NCBI RefSeq assembly: GCF_020515695.1
Contig: NZ_JAIWJA010000002.1
Span: 620,001 to 684,000 of the forward strand
Reading direction: 5' to 3'
DNA length: 64,000 nucleotides
From: Pseudomonas sp. MWU16-30317
GTDB taxonomy: Bacteria > Pseudomonadota > Gammaproteobacteria > Pseudomonadales > Pseudomonadaceae
Position numbers and translations under genes: made by a program. The notes beneath the pieces are model-generated. The model did no database searches. It had not been told where the DNA came from and was given only the letters and a program-made list of their open reading frames with translations. This document shows, piece by piece, positions 55,374 through 64,000 of this stretch (within the stretch, counting starts at the first letter, position 1; every line of letters begins with the position of its first letter).

Positions 55374-56282
55374 GTGATCACTTCCCGCCTGCGCACTTTG
55401 CGCGACCACATCCGTTGGGCCGTCAGCCAGTTTCATGGTGAAGACCTGTTCTTCGGCCACGGCACCGACAACGCCTGGGACGAAGCGCGACAGTTGGTGC
55501 TGGGTGCGCTGCATTTGCCGTGGGAAATCGCCGACAGCTACCTCGATTGCCGTCTTGAGGACGACGAAGTCAGCAAGGTCCAGCATCTGATCAAGCGCCG
55601 CGTCAAGGAACGCATCCCGGCCGCCTATCTGCTGAACGAGGCGTGGTTCTGCGGCATGTCGTTCATCGTCGACGAGCGCGTGCTGGTGCCCCGTTCGCCC
55701 ATCGGCGAGTTGATCGAAAACCGCTTCGAGCCCTGGCTGGCACAGGAGCCGGCGCGCATCCTCGATCTGTGCACCGGTTCCGGCTGCATCGGCATCGCCT
55801 GCGCCGACGTATTTCCCGAGGCCGAAGTGGTACTGGCGGATCTGTCCTTCGAGGCGCTGGAAGTGGCCAACCAGAACATCGAGCGCCACGGCGTCGATGC
55901 GCGGGTCTATACCGTGCAGGGCGATGGCTTCGACGGCCTGCCGGGCCAGCGTTTCGATTTGATCGTGTCCAATCCGCCCTATGTCGACGCCGAGGATTTC
56001 GCCGATATGCCGCCGGAGTACCAGCACGAGCCGGAACTGGGCCTGGCCTGCGGCGATGATGGTTTGAACCTGGTGCGGCGCATGCTCGCGCAAGCGGCTG
56101 ATCACCTGAACGACCACGGTTTGTTGATCGTCGAGGTCGGTAACAGCCAGGTGCATGTCGAGGCGCTGTATCCGCAAGTGGACTTCGCCTGGCTGGAATT
56201 CAGCCGCGGGGGCCATGGGGTGTTCATGCTCAGCGCGCAACAGTGCCGCGAGCATCAGGCGCTGTTTGCCGAGCGAGTCTGA
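55374..56282 (+). CDS. prmB: Ribosomal protein uL3 glutamine methyltransferase PrmB
   Basis: A 302-residue SAM-dependent N5-glutamine methyltransferase. It has SAM motif I D-L-C-T-G-S-G-C (131-138) and the catalytic N-P-P-Y (200-203) that binds the target glutamine of ribosomal protein L3. The start is GTG: GGAG lies seven bases before it, while the in-frame ATG six bases upstream is only one base from GGAG. Confidence 0.94.
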   Translation: MITSRLRTLRDHIRWAVSQFHGEDLFFGHGTDNAWDEARQLVLGALHLPWEIADSYLDCRLEDDEVSKVQHLIKRRVKERIPAAYLLNEAWFCGMSFIVDERVLVPRSPIGELIENRFEPWLAQEPARILDLCTGSGCIGIACADVFPEAEVVLADLSFEALEVANQNIERHGVDARVYTVQGDGFDGLPGQRFDLIVSNPPYVDAEDFADMPPEYQHEPELGLACGDDGLNLVRRMLAQAADHLNDHGLLIVEVGNSQVHVEALYPQVDFAWLEFSRGGHGVFMLSAQQCREHQALFAERV

Positions 56283-56312
56283 CCTGTAGCGAGGGGGCAT
56301 GCCCCCGTTTCG
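56283..56312. repeat. Single REP element, CTGTAGCGAGG type
   Basis: CCTGTAGCGAGGGGGCATGC followed by CCCCCG, directly after the prmB stop. Confidence 0.65.
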
Positions 56313-56357
56313 CGGTGCGTCAGACACCCCGAGGTGATGGGGGCCGCCGCTCCAGGT

Positions 56358-57152
56358 TCAGCGGTGCGTCGCCATCCAGATCAGCAACCCGGCCTGGAAC
56401 ACCGAGAAGGCAATCAGGCAGGCGATGGTGAAGCGCAGGCTGTGGTCGTCGCGCCGATACTGGCTGACCGACTCTTCATGTTTGCGCAGCTGCACTTCCT
56501 TTTCCGCCAGGTTGTGATCGGCCAGTTCCAGCATGGACGCCACGTCGAGAATTTCCACCGGCTGGATGCGTTCGGGGTTCCAGGTCGCCAGCAAGCCGCC
56601 GACCTTTACCGGCTTGTAGCTGCCCTTCAGATGCTGGGCATCTTCATAGCTGACTTCCAAACCATGGGTCGTGAGCACGTGATCGCGGCGCAGGCGATGG
56701 CCTTCGACCAGCGCCTCCTTGTTGGGCAGGTCAGCGCCTTCGATGCTGTAGGCCGACCATTTGGGCTGCGCCCAGATTGCCGCCTGGGCCAGCAGAAAGC
56801 GGCCGATGCCACGGTTGCCGGGTTCGGTCTGCAGCACCTCGGGAATGGTGCGCACGGTGTGTTTTTCGTGATCGACCCATACGTCCAGGCTGTTCTGCTC
56901 GGGCCGGGTGCGTTGCCCCGGCAGTTCGATTTCCAGGCGCAGCAGACTGTAATGGGCATTGTGCCGCTCGGCGCGCCCAAATTGGATGAAGCGCAACGGT
57001 CGCGGACCGGTGTTGCGGTCAGCGGGCAGGGGCACCAGGCGCAGCATCTGGAAATGCTCCGGGCGCACGTCGTCCCATGGCAGCTTGGGCGCTTCAGGGA
57101 CGGTCGCTGCGGTCTTGGCGTCGACGGCCGTATTAAGGGGGGCGGTAGTCAT
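56358..57152 (-). CDS. Hypothetical tail-anchored protein
   Basis: 264 residues with no recognised family. A soluble domain of about 190 residues is followed by a charged helical, probably coiled-coil stretch (A-E-K-E-V-Q-L-R-K-H-E-E-S, about 218-230). One C-terminal transmembrane helix (about 240-260) ends A-T-H-R. There is no signal peptide, so the bulk should be cytoplasmic. No operon partner. Confidence 0.65.
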   Translation of the reverse strand: MTTAPLNTAVDAKTAATVPEAPKLPWDDVRPEHFQMLRLVPLPADRNTGPRPLRFIQFGRAERHNAHYSLLRLEIELPGQRTRPEQNSLDVWVDHEKHTVRTIPEVLQTEPGNRGIGRFLLAQAAIWAQPKWSAYSIEGADLPNKEALVEGHRLRRDHVLTTHGLEVSYEDAQHLKGSYKPVKVGGLLATWNPERIQPVEILDVASMLELADHNLAEKEVQLRKHEESVSQYRRDDHSLRFTIACLIAFSVFQAGLLIWMATHR

Positions 57153-57331
57153 GGGGGATTCCTCGTGCTCGAAGGGTGTATCGGCAGAGGTACAAAAAGC
57201 TGAAGTGGCGGTTCAGGGTGTGTGCAAGCTTTGCCGGCCTCTTTGCCGCCGAACGCGCAACCTTGCTCCCACGGATTTACACAGATCCGGTGGGTGCAAC
57301 GCGCGCCCGCGGGGCGGCGATCTCACTGCAA

Positions 57332-58002
57332 TCAGTGGTTTGCGGTAAACGCCAGCATTGCCGACAACTGGCACATCGGCAGGCCGCTGTCGGCGTGCCA
57401 TTGGTTGAAGACGTCCTGCACCAAGGCCTGGTCGCGTTTGCTGCTGGGCACCTTGTCGACGATATTCTGTGCATTCAGGGCGGCTACCACGTCCCAGGTA
57501 GGGATGAAGGTGTCCTTGCCGATCATGCGCAAAAAGCGCGGCGCCGACAAACCACCCAGCTGGGTGCCGTGCTTGGCCAGGTATTGCCACAGCCCGGTGA
57601 TCTCGGTCACCGGCCAGTCGGCGATAAAGGCGCCGAAACTACCGTGTTCGTGGGCGATGTCGAGGATCATCTGCGCGTTGCGGGGCACGCTCTTGAGCTT
57701 GCCCAGGTGGCGGATGATGCTTTTGTCCTGCATCAGACGTTCAAGGTGCTCGGCGCTCATCAGCACGACCTTTTCTGGATCGAAACCGAAAAAAGCTTTC
57801 TCGAAAGCCGGCCACTTGGCATCCACCAGGCTGTGCTTGAGGCCGGCCCGAAAGACCCGCAAGGCCATGGTCGACAGATAGCGATCGACGCTGATCTTGC
57901 GCAGCTTTGCGGGCGTGAGCGGCGTCGGCAGCTGAGCATCGAGGGCCTTTTGCGAGCCAAAGCGGTTGAGACAGAACTCGTGCAGCCATTTGTAATCTTG
58001 CA

Positions 58003-58003
<1 letters not shown>
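57332..58003 (-). CDS. Divergent DNA-3-methyladenine glycosylase I (Tag-like)
   Basis: 223 residues. The central segment F-D-P-E-K-V-V-L-M-S followed by I-I-R-H-L-G-K-L-K (about 108-116) matches the Tag motif I-I-R-H-R-G-K, so the HhH-glycosylase fold is likely. The N-terminal Cys-Gly-Trp and the C-terminal His/Cys zinc ligands of Escherichia coli Tag are not seen, and Arg or Val replaces the region of catalytic Glu38 by eye. Activity is therefore doubtful. Its ATG shares one base with the wrbA stop (TGATG). Confidence 0.75.
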
Positions 58004-58596
<593 letters not shown>

Positions 58597-58947
58597 TTAC
58601 AGGATCTCCAGGACATTTTCCGGTGGCCGGCCGATGATGGCCTTGTCGCCGTTGACCAGGATCGGCCGTTCGATCAGGTTGGGGTGCGCGACCATGGCGT
58701 CGATCAGCGCGCTGTCGCTCAAGCTGCTGTCGGCCAACTCGAGAGCCTTGTATTCGTCCTCGCCGGTGCGCAAAAGTTGCCGCGCGCTTAGCCCCAATTT
58801 GTCCAGCAGGGTCTTGAGGGTGGCGGCATCGGGCGGGGTGTCGAGGTAGCGCACGATGGTCGGAGCCAGCCCGCGGGCTTCAAGCAACTCCAAGGCGCTG
58901 CGTGATTTCGAGCAGCGCGGGTTGTGGTAGAGCGTCAGGTCGGTCAT
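58597..58947 (-). CDS. arsC: ArsC-family arsenate reductase
   Basis: A 116-residue glutaredoxin-coupled ArsC. Active site N-P-R-C-S-K-S-R (9-16) with the single redox Cys12, and the arsenate-binding R-P-I-L-V (about 94-98). There is no arsR, arsB or arsH nearby, so a general thiol role is possible. First gene of the arsC-wrbA-tag-like operon. Confidence 0.9.
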   Translation of the reverse strand: MTDLTLYHNPRCSKSRSALELLEARGLAPTIVRYLDTPPDAATLKTLLDKLGLSARQLLRTGEDEYKALELADSSLSDSALIDAMVAHPNLIERPILVNGDKAIIGRPPENVLEIL

Positions 58948-59022
58948 GGCGGGCGCCTATTACTTGCGTTCGGTGGCGGCTATTCTAACCACCTGGTGGC
59001 ATCGATAAAGAGGAAAGCGGCA

Positions 59023-59487
59023 ATGACTCGGCATTTCATCTCTGGCGTGGCCCTCATGGTGGCATTGCTGCTGGGAGGCTGCGGAGCGGACTATGGCCCG
59101 GACCAGAACGGCAAGCCGGTGGCGGCGCGGCAACTGGATGATCAGTGGCTGGTGGTCAATTACTGGGCCGAGTGGTGCGGCCCGTGTCGCACCGAGGTCC
59201 CGCAGCTCAATAGCCTGGCCGATCAGCTCAAGGGGCAGGGCGTCGCGGTAGTCGGGGTCAATTTCGACAACCTGCAGGGCGCAGACCTCAAGCAGGCGGC
59301 AGACAATCTGGGGATTCGCTTCACGGTACTAGCGAACGACCCGGCGCCGCGTTTCGACCTGCCGCAAAGCGATGGGTTGCCGGTGACCTACATCATCGAC
59401 AGTAAAGGCAAGGTGCGTGATCAACTGGTCGGCGAGCAGACGGCGGCGGGGGTGCAGGCGCGGTTGAAGGCGTTGCGTCAGGGGTGA
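59023..59487 (+). CDS. TlpA-like thioredoxin-fold lipoprotein
   Basis: 154 residues. The signal peptide ends with lipobox L-L-G-G-C (Cys20). The periplasmic thioredoxin domain has W-A-E-W-C-G-P-C (49-55 region; Cys52, Cys55) and the cis-Pro L-P-V-T-Y near 123. Likely a membrane-attached disulfide reductant. AGAGGAAAG precedes the ATG. Divergent from arsC. Confidence 0.9.
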   Translation: MTRHFISGVALMVALLLGGCGADYGPDQNGKPVAARQLDDQWLVVNYWAEWCGPCRTEVPQLNSLADQLKGQGVAVVGVNFDNLQGADLKQAADNLGIRFTVLANDPAPRFDLPQSDGLPVTYIIDSKGKVRDQLVGEQTAAGVQARLKALRQG

Positions 59488-59510
59488 AGTGGGGGGGCTG
59501 AACGGACGCC

Positions 59511-59587
59511 TTCGCGAGCAAGCTTTGCTCCCACAGCCGTGCGGAGCTGGACCGGCTGGCACCGTAGGAGCAAAGCTTGCTCGCGAA
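59511..59587. repeat. Inverted REP pair, AGCAAAGCTTGCTCGCGA type
   Basis: TTCGCGAGCAAGCTTTGCTC and GAGCAAAGCTTGCTCGCGAA are exact inverses about 77 bases end to end. This is the cleanest copy of this family in the window. Confidence 0.85.
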
Positions 59588-59617
59588 GCGGCCAGCCCAG
59601 TCGTCACATGTCTTCGA

Positions 59618-60055
59618 TCAGGCCGCTGCCGCCTGGCATTTCGGGCAGCGATGTTGCTCACCCGTGGTGCGCCAGCCAAGTTCGGCGATCCGCGCAACGG
59701 CTGCCGGCTGCTGGGCTTTCTGGCCCAGCTTGGCATCGACGGCGAACTCGAACGTCAGCTCGGTGTTGCAGGTGTCGCATTGCACTTTCCATTCGTGAAT
59801 CGACAACTCGCCGAACACTGGCCCTTTGGCCACAGCCGTCCATTGCCCCGGAGGATTGATCAAGTGACGAACCTTTTCCACCGTGAGGCGCATCGACAGG
59901 GTTTTCGAACCCTTAAGCGTGACCAGGAGCACGTCGTCGGCCTTGATCGAGCCGCCGTTGCCGGTGACCTGATAACGGCCAGGCACCAGCGCCCGGCACT
60001 CGGTCAGGGTGTGTTGAGGGTTGAATAGGCTGTAGCGGAAATCGTGTTCGACCAT
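59618..60055 (-). CDS. Hypothetical zinc-ribbon protein
   Basis: 145 residues. Two Cys pairs, C-D-T-C (about 103-106) and C-P-K-C (about 138-141), could bind one zinc. The N-terminal half is beta-rich (V-L-L-V-T-L-K-G-S). GGAGG five bases before the ATG at 60055 sets the start over an ATG eight codons upstream. No family recognised. It follows gacS on the same strand after a roughly 100-base gap. Confidence 0.7.
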   Translation of the reverse strand: MVEHDFRYSLFNPQHTLTECRALVPGRYQVTGNGGSIKADDVLLVTLKGSKTLSMRLTVEKVRHLINPPGQWTAVAKGPVFGELSIHEWKVQCDTCNTELTFEFAVDAKLGQKAQQPAAVARIAELGWRTTGEQHRCPKCQAAAA

Positions 60056-60159
60056 GTGGTCCTCCAAATTGGCGCGCATGCTATCACGGCGGCGGCGCTG
60101 CAGCGGCATTCAGGCAGGCGCTGTGCGATGCAGCGGCGCGCGCTGAGTCACCGCCATAT

Positions 60160-62922
60160 TCAAGCCTCCTCCCGCGCCTGCTCAGCCAGCCGCATGATCG
60201 CCTGATCGAGTTCGTCCAGCGCTTTGCCCGCCCCTTCATCATGCTGTTTGAGCAAGGTCTCGCTGCGCTGACACGCCGCGCGCAGCTGAGGCACGCCGCA
60301 GTAGCGGGTGGCGCCATGCAGGCGGTGCACGCGCTCGATCTGCGCGTTGATATCGCCGCTGTCACGGGCCGCGCGGATCGCCTGGCGGTCGCTTTCCAGG
60401 GCGGCCAGCAGCATCGCCAGCATGTCGGCGGCGAGGTCGGCCTTGCCGGCGGCCAGGCGCAGGCCCTCCTGTTGATCGAGTACCGCCAGCGGCCCGGCTT
60501 CGCGCGGCGTTTCGAAGCTGCTGCGCGCGGGGCTCAGGTGCAGCACCAGGCCGGTCCATTTCAGGACCACCTGGGCCAGTTGCCGCTCGCTGATCGGTTT
60601 GGTCAGGTAGTCGTCCATGCCACTGTGCAGCAGCGCGCGCTTCTCGTTGGCCATGGCGTGGGCGGTCAGCGCGACGATCGGCAGCGACGGGCCGGTCTGC
60701 GCGCTCTCCCAATGGCGGATGCGCTCGGTGGTCTCACGGCCGTCCATGTCCGGCATCTGCACGTCCATCAACACCAGGTCGAAATGTTCGGCCTGCACCG
60801 CTTGCAAGGCCGCCATGCCGCTGTCGACGGCGCGTACTTCGGCCCCCAGGTCCTCCAGCAGCGTTTGCACCAGCAGCAGATTGGCTGGGTTGTCATCGAC
60901 GCAGAGCACCTTGGCGATCCGACTGTTGCCAGTTTCCAGGTTGTTGCCCAAGCCCAACGACAAGCGCTTGGGGTTGATCAGGTCGGCCAGGCTGCGACGC
61001 AATTTGCGCGTACACGACGGTTTGGCCTGTAACTGACTGTGGGCATTGGGCACCCGCGGTTGATACAGCGTGTGTTCGGTGGTGGGGCACAACACCAGCG
61101 GCTGGCAACCGAATTGTTCGAGGCCGCGCACGTGTTGCTGCAGTTGGTCGGGTGGCATGTCGTGGCTGGTAACACCCAGCACAGCCAGCTCGATAGGCTG
61201 CCCGGCCAGTTGCGCGGCCTCGACGGCAGCGATCATTTTCTGCGCCGTAGGGAAGGCGCTGACGATCAGCCCCGAATCTTCAAGCTGATGCTGCAGGGCC
61301 TGGCGCGCCAGCTCGTGACTCTCGAGGATGGCCACGCGACGGTTCAGCAACGGCGGCGCCGGGCGATCTTCGGCATCGTCGCGGGCCTTGGGCAATGACA
61401 GTGAAATCCAGAAGGTCGAGCCCTCGCCCGGGGTGCTGTCGACGCCGATCTCGCCACCCATCTGCTCGACCAGGCGCTTGGAAATCACCAGCCCCAGACC
61501 GGTGCCTCCGGGCTGGCGCGACAGCGAGTTGTCGGCCTGGCTGAAGGCCTGGAACAGCGCCTGCACATCCTGGGTCGAGAGGCCGACGCCGGTGTCCTGA
61601 ACGCTGATGCGCAATTGGGCGTTGTCCTCGTCGTCATCCTCGAGCATGGCGCGGGCGACGATGGTGCCTTCACGGGTGAACTTGATCGCGTTGCTGACCA
61701 GGTTGGTGAGGATCTGCTTGAGGCGCAACGGGTCGCCGACCAGCGAGATCGGCGTGTCGCGGTATACCAGGCTGACCAGTTCGAGCTGCTTGGCGTGAGC
61801 GGCGGGGGCGAGAATGGTCAGGGTGTCCTGGAGCAGGTCGCGCAGGTTGAATGGAATACTGTCGAGCACCAGCTTGCCGGCCTCGATCTTGGAGAAGTCG
61901 AGAATCTCGTTGATGATCCCCAGCAGGCTGTCGGCAGACTTTTCGATGGTGCCCAGATAGTCGAGCTGCCGTGGGCTCAGCTCGCTTTTCTGCAGCAGGT
62001 GGGTGAACCCGAGAATGCCGTTGAGCGGCGTGCGGATCTCATGGCTCATGTTGGCCAGGAACTCCGACTTGATGCGGCTGGCTTCAAGCGCCTCTTTGCG
62101 GGCCATGTCGAGCTCGATGTTCTGGATCTCGATGGTTTCGAGGTTCTGGCGGACGTCTTCGGTGGCTTGGTCGATACTGTGCTGGAGTTCCGACTGAGCG
62201 TCCTGCAGGGTCTCGGCCATGCGGTTGATACCGGCGCCGAGTTCGTCCAGCTCGTGACTGCCGAGGGGCGGCAGGCGGTTTTCCAGGTTGCCATCCTTGA
62301 GCTGCGCCACCGCCTGGCGGATGCGCGCGATGGGGGCGCTGATGCCATGGCTCAGGCGCAGTGCCAGCAGGCCGGTCAGCAGCAGGGCGCCCGCCATCAG
62401 CACTACGGTCATGAACAGGATGCGATAGCCGCGCAGCAGGGTGCCGCTGTGGGAAATTTCGATCTCGACCCAGCCCAGCAGCCGGTCCGCTTCGCCCGGG
62501 ACGGCATCGCCCGCCAGGTCGCGATGGCGGCCGTATACCGGTTGCAGATAGCGGGTGGCGTCGTTGCCACTGACTTGTAGCTGGCGTTGGCCGCTACCCT
62601 CGGGCTCGGGGTTGAGCATGCTCGGCCCGGCGTGGGCCATGGGGCGCTTGTCGGCATCGAGGAACGCCACCGAACGCACATCGGCCTGTTCCAGCGCCTG
62701 CGCGGCGATGCGCTCGAGCCAGGCGTCGTCGTGCTTGATCAGCGCCGGGGCCACCAGCGGGGCCAGTTGCTCGGTGAGCAAGGCGCCGCGGCGCAGCAGG
62801 TTGTTCTGCAGCTGATCCTGCTGTTGCCAGGCAAAGTAGCCCCCCAGCAGCACCGCCATCAGCGCCGCTGGCAGCAGGGCCAGCAACATCACTCGGCTCT
62901 TGAGCCCCAATTTGTTCAGCAC
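60160..62922 (-). CDS. gacS: Hybrid sensor kinase GacS
   Basis: 920 residues. TM1 (about 11-31), periplasmic loop, TM2 (about 168-190), HAMP (191-245), kinase with H-box N-M-S-H-E-I-R-T-P-L-N (His294), ATPase domain, receiver with Asp720 (L-V-L-M-D-V-Q-M-P) and C-terminal Hpt (His866 in V-H-R-L-H-G). GacS phosphorylates GacA, which drives RsmX/Y/Z small RNAs and thereby secondary metabolism and biofilm. The start is probably GTG at 62922, with GGAG six bases upstream; it gives the standard L-N-K-L-G N-terminus. Confidence 0.96.
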   Translation of the reverse strand: MLNKLGLKSRVMLLALLPAALMAVLLGGYFAWQQQDQLQNNLLRRGALLTEQLAPLVAPALIKHDDAWLERIAAQALEQADVRSVAFLDADKRPMAHAGPSMLNPEPEGSGQRQLQVSGNDATRYLQPVYGRHRDLAGDAVPGEADRLLGWVEIEISHSGTLLRGYRILFMTVVLMAGALLLTGLLALRLSHGISAPIARIRQAVAQLKDGNLENRLPPLGSHELDELGAGINRMAETLQDAQSELQHSIDQATEDVRQNLETIEIQNIELDMARKEALEASRIKSEFLANMSHEIRTPLNGILGFTHLLQKSELSPRQLDYLGTIEKSADSLLGIINEILDFSKIEAGKLVLDSIPFNLRDLLQDTLTILAPAAHAKQLELVSLVYRDTPISLVGDPLRLKQILTNLVSNAIKFTREGTIVARAMLEDDDEDNAQLRISVQDTGVGLSTQDVQALFQAFSQADNSLSRQPGGTGLGLVISKRLVEQMGGEIGVDSTPGEGSTFWISLSLPKARDDAEDRPAPPLLNRRVAILESHELARQALQHQLEDSGLIVSAFPTAQKMIAAVEAAQLAGQPIELAVLGVTSHDMPPDQLQQHVRGLEQFGCQPLVLCPTTEHTLYQPRVPNAHSQLQAKPSCTRKLRRSLADLINPKRLSLGLGNNLETGNSRIAKVLCVDDNPANLLLVQTLLEDLGAEVRAVDSGMAALQAVQAEHFDLVLMDVQMPDMDGRETTERIRHWESAQTGPSLPIVALTAHAMANEKRALLHSGMDDYLTKPISERQLAQVVLKWTGLVLHLSPARSSFETPREAGPLAVLDQQEGLRLAAGKADLAADMLAMLLAALESDRQAIRAARDSGDINAQIERVHRLHGATRYCGVPQLRAACQRSETLLKQHDEGAGKALDELDQAIMRLAEQAREEA

Positions 62923-63010
62923 AGCACTCTCCACCATGGCCCATGCGGTGAAAAATACCCCGAGAAGCGCCGCTGCGCACCCACTAACTCATGCGCAAGT
63001 GGAGTCCAGG

Positions 63011-63090
63011 CGGGAGCGGGCTGTGCCCGCGAAGGCGTCCGACCTGACACCGCGCCACCCGTATTCGCAGGCAGAGCCCGCTGCCACAGG
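63011..63090. repeat. REP-like inverted pair, GGGAGCGGGC type
   Basis: CGGGAGCGGGCTGTGCCCGCGAA and TTCGCAGGCAGAGCCCGCTGCC face each other between gacS and the divergent response-regulator gene. Confidence 0.7.
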
Positions 63091-63171
63091 GATAACCCCG
63101 GGCAAACGTTGCTTGCCCATCCCTGTTGTTTAAACAATAATTCAGCAAATGAGAACCAACAGCAGAAGCCA

Positions 63172-63927
63172 ATGAATCCCGCTCCGCTTGGCCCCCCCTC
63201 CATTCTTGCCGTTGAAGACGATCCGGTCCTCGGTGCCTTCGTGCACGATCAGCTCGGCCGTTGCGGCTTCGAGGTGACCTGGTGCCGCGATGGCAGAATC
63301 GCCCTCGACATGGTGCGTAGCAACGCCTACGACGTGGTGCTCATGGACGTGCTGTTGCCTGGCATGAACGGCCTCGATGTACTCGGCCACCTGCGCGAGC
63401 ACTCGGCCACGCCGGTGATCCTCATGTCGGCGCTGGGGGCCGAGGCCGATCGCATCAACGGTTTTCGCCGTGGGGCCGATGATTATCTGCCCAAGCCGTT
63501 CAGCGTCGATGAGTTGCATGTCCGGGTCGAGGCGATTCTGCGCCGCGTGGCCATGGAGCGCCGCCATCAACCACCGCTGCCCGCCGCCCCGGTCGATGCC
63601 TTGACCTTCGACGAGCAGCGCACGGATGTCTGTCACGAGGGCCGCTGGGCCGGGTTTACGCCCAGCGAGTATCGGCTGCTCGAAACCTTGCACCGCAGCG
63701 ATGAAGAAGTCCTGACCAAGGCCTTCCTCTATCAGCACGTGCTGCAGCGCGGCTATGCCCAGCACGATCGCAGCCTGGACATGCACGTCAGCCAGATCCG
63801 CCGCAAGCTCAAGGCCATCGGCTACGAGGCGCGGGCGGTGCGTACCGTGTGGGGGCGCGGTTATACCTTGAGTGCTGCCTCCAGCACGACGAGCGCGATG
63901 CCGAACGCCTACCATGCGCTCGGTTGA
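63172..63927 (+). CDS. OmpR-family response regulator
   Basis: 251 residues. Receiver: E15-D16-D17 pocket, phospho-acceptor Asp59 (V-V-L-M-D-V-L-L-P), Lys in P-K-P-F. Winged helix: S-L-D-M-H-V-S-Q-I-R-R-K-L and W-G-R-G-Y-T-L. An Ala/Pro linker joins them. It is divergent from gacS and overlaps the next gene, a sensor kinase, by 14 bases. A regulator-kinase pair beside gacS is also known from Pseudomonas putida as I recall it. Output genes unknown. Confidence 0.92.
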   Translation: MNPAPLGPPSILAVEDDPVLGAFVHDQLGRCGFEVTWCRDGRIALDMVRSNAYDVVLMDVLLPGMNGLDVLGHLREHSATPVILMSALGAEADRINGFRRGADDYLPKPFSVDELHVRVEAILRRVAMERRHQPPLPAAPVDALTFDEQRTDVCHEGRWAGFTPSEYRLLETLHRSDEEVLTKAFLYQHVLQRGYAQHDRSLDMHVSQIRRKLKAIGYEARAVRTVWGRGYTLSAASSTTSAMPNAYHALG

Positions 63928-64000
63928 TCTGCCCTACCGCCACTCGCTGTTCTGGAAGCTGGCGGGGCTGCTGATCGCGTTCTGCTTGCTGATGATCTGG
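63914..64000 (+). CDS. Sensor histidine kinase, N-terminal fragment
   Basis: Only the first 29 codons lie in the window. They begin M-R-S-V-D-L-P-Y-R-H-S-L-F-W-K-L, then a hydrophobic helix (A-G-L-L-I-A-F-C-L-L), the usual start of a membrane histidine kinase. The ATG overlaps the regulator stop by 14 bases. Identification rests on this helix and on the cognate regulator upstream. Confidence 0.75.
   Translation, partial: MRSVDLPYRHSLFWKLAGLLIAFCLLMIW

Overview
The window is a gene-dense, GC-rich chromosomal segment from a fluorescent pseudomonad. A Pseudomonas of the putida/fluorescens lineage is the best guess. Evidence: GacS, the yci/scp/rluB cluster, RdgC, an HBM-type chemoreceptor, a FimV-like protein, and several families of Pseudomonas-style REP palindromes. 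There is no transposase, phage gene, CRISPR array or rRNA operon. Species is an inference; no search was run.

Layout. 1-9.8 kb: YecA-family protein, recQ, a MarR regulator, a fimV-like gene translationally linked to a SelW-like thioredoxin-fold protein, an AraC regulator overlapping trkH tail to tail, and a nitroreductase. 9.8-12.7 kb: a Cpx-like envelope-stress module in the order response regulator, Spy/CpxP-like protein, sensor kinase. 12.7-19.2 kb: yciI, yciB, a PHP phosphoesterase, yciO, scpA, scpB, a DUF1289 gene and rluB (chromosome condensation and RNA modification), then arfB. 19.2-23.6 kb: an MFS exporter, a guanidinium exporter (gdx/sugE) behind a recognisable guanidine-II riboswitch, a BASS transporter and rdgC. 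23.7-24.0 kb: tRNA-Val(TAC) and tRNA-Asp(GTC) behind one strong promoter, with a terminator. 24-29.9 kb: Lrp and LysR regulators, an operon of a dihaem cytochrome c and a membrane-anchored catalase-like protein, a YgdR lipoprotein and Dps.

30-34.3 kb: two adjacent chemoreceptors, one a soluble FIST-sensor/MCP fusion and one a dCache-type membrane receptor. Each is preceded by a flagellar sigma-28-like promoter. 34.3-36.5 kb: a two-gene operon for a radical SAM protein and a TIGR03915-like partner, with a perfect-spacing LexA box in front, so probably an SOS-controlled DNA repair or modification pair. 36.6-39.9 kb: D-cysteine desulfhydrase and the cystine ABC importer. 40-45.3 kb: glpT, a delta-60-repeat protein, a 51-aa membrane protein, a ComEA-like protein and a FabF-like ketosynthase. 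45.3-46.1 kb: a non-coding block of three approximately 210-bp repeats. Each repeat carries three DnaA-box-like nonamers in fixed geometry, nine in all.

46.1-59.5 kb: TetR, a DUF2897 protein, pyrF, an HBM chemoreceptor, benE, GST, a glutaredoxin-like protein, folE, an Smr protein, a cysteine hydrolase, prmB, a tail-anchored hypothetical, a divergent Tag-like glycosylase, wrbA, arsC and a TlpA-like lipoprotein. 59.6-64 kb: a zinc-ribbon protein, gacS, and a divergent OmpR-type regulator whose sensor kinase is cut by the window end.

Most genes are ordinary core Pseudomonas functions. The items best worth following are the DnaA-box repeat block, the LexA-controlled radical SAM pair, the dihaem cytochrome/catalase-like operon, the FIST-chemoreceptor fusion, the riboswitch, and a Tag-like protein that seems to lack the known catalytic and zinc residues.
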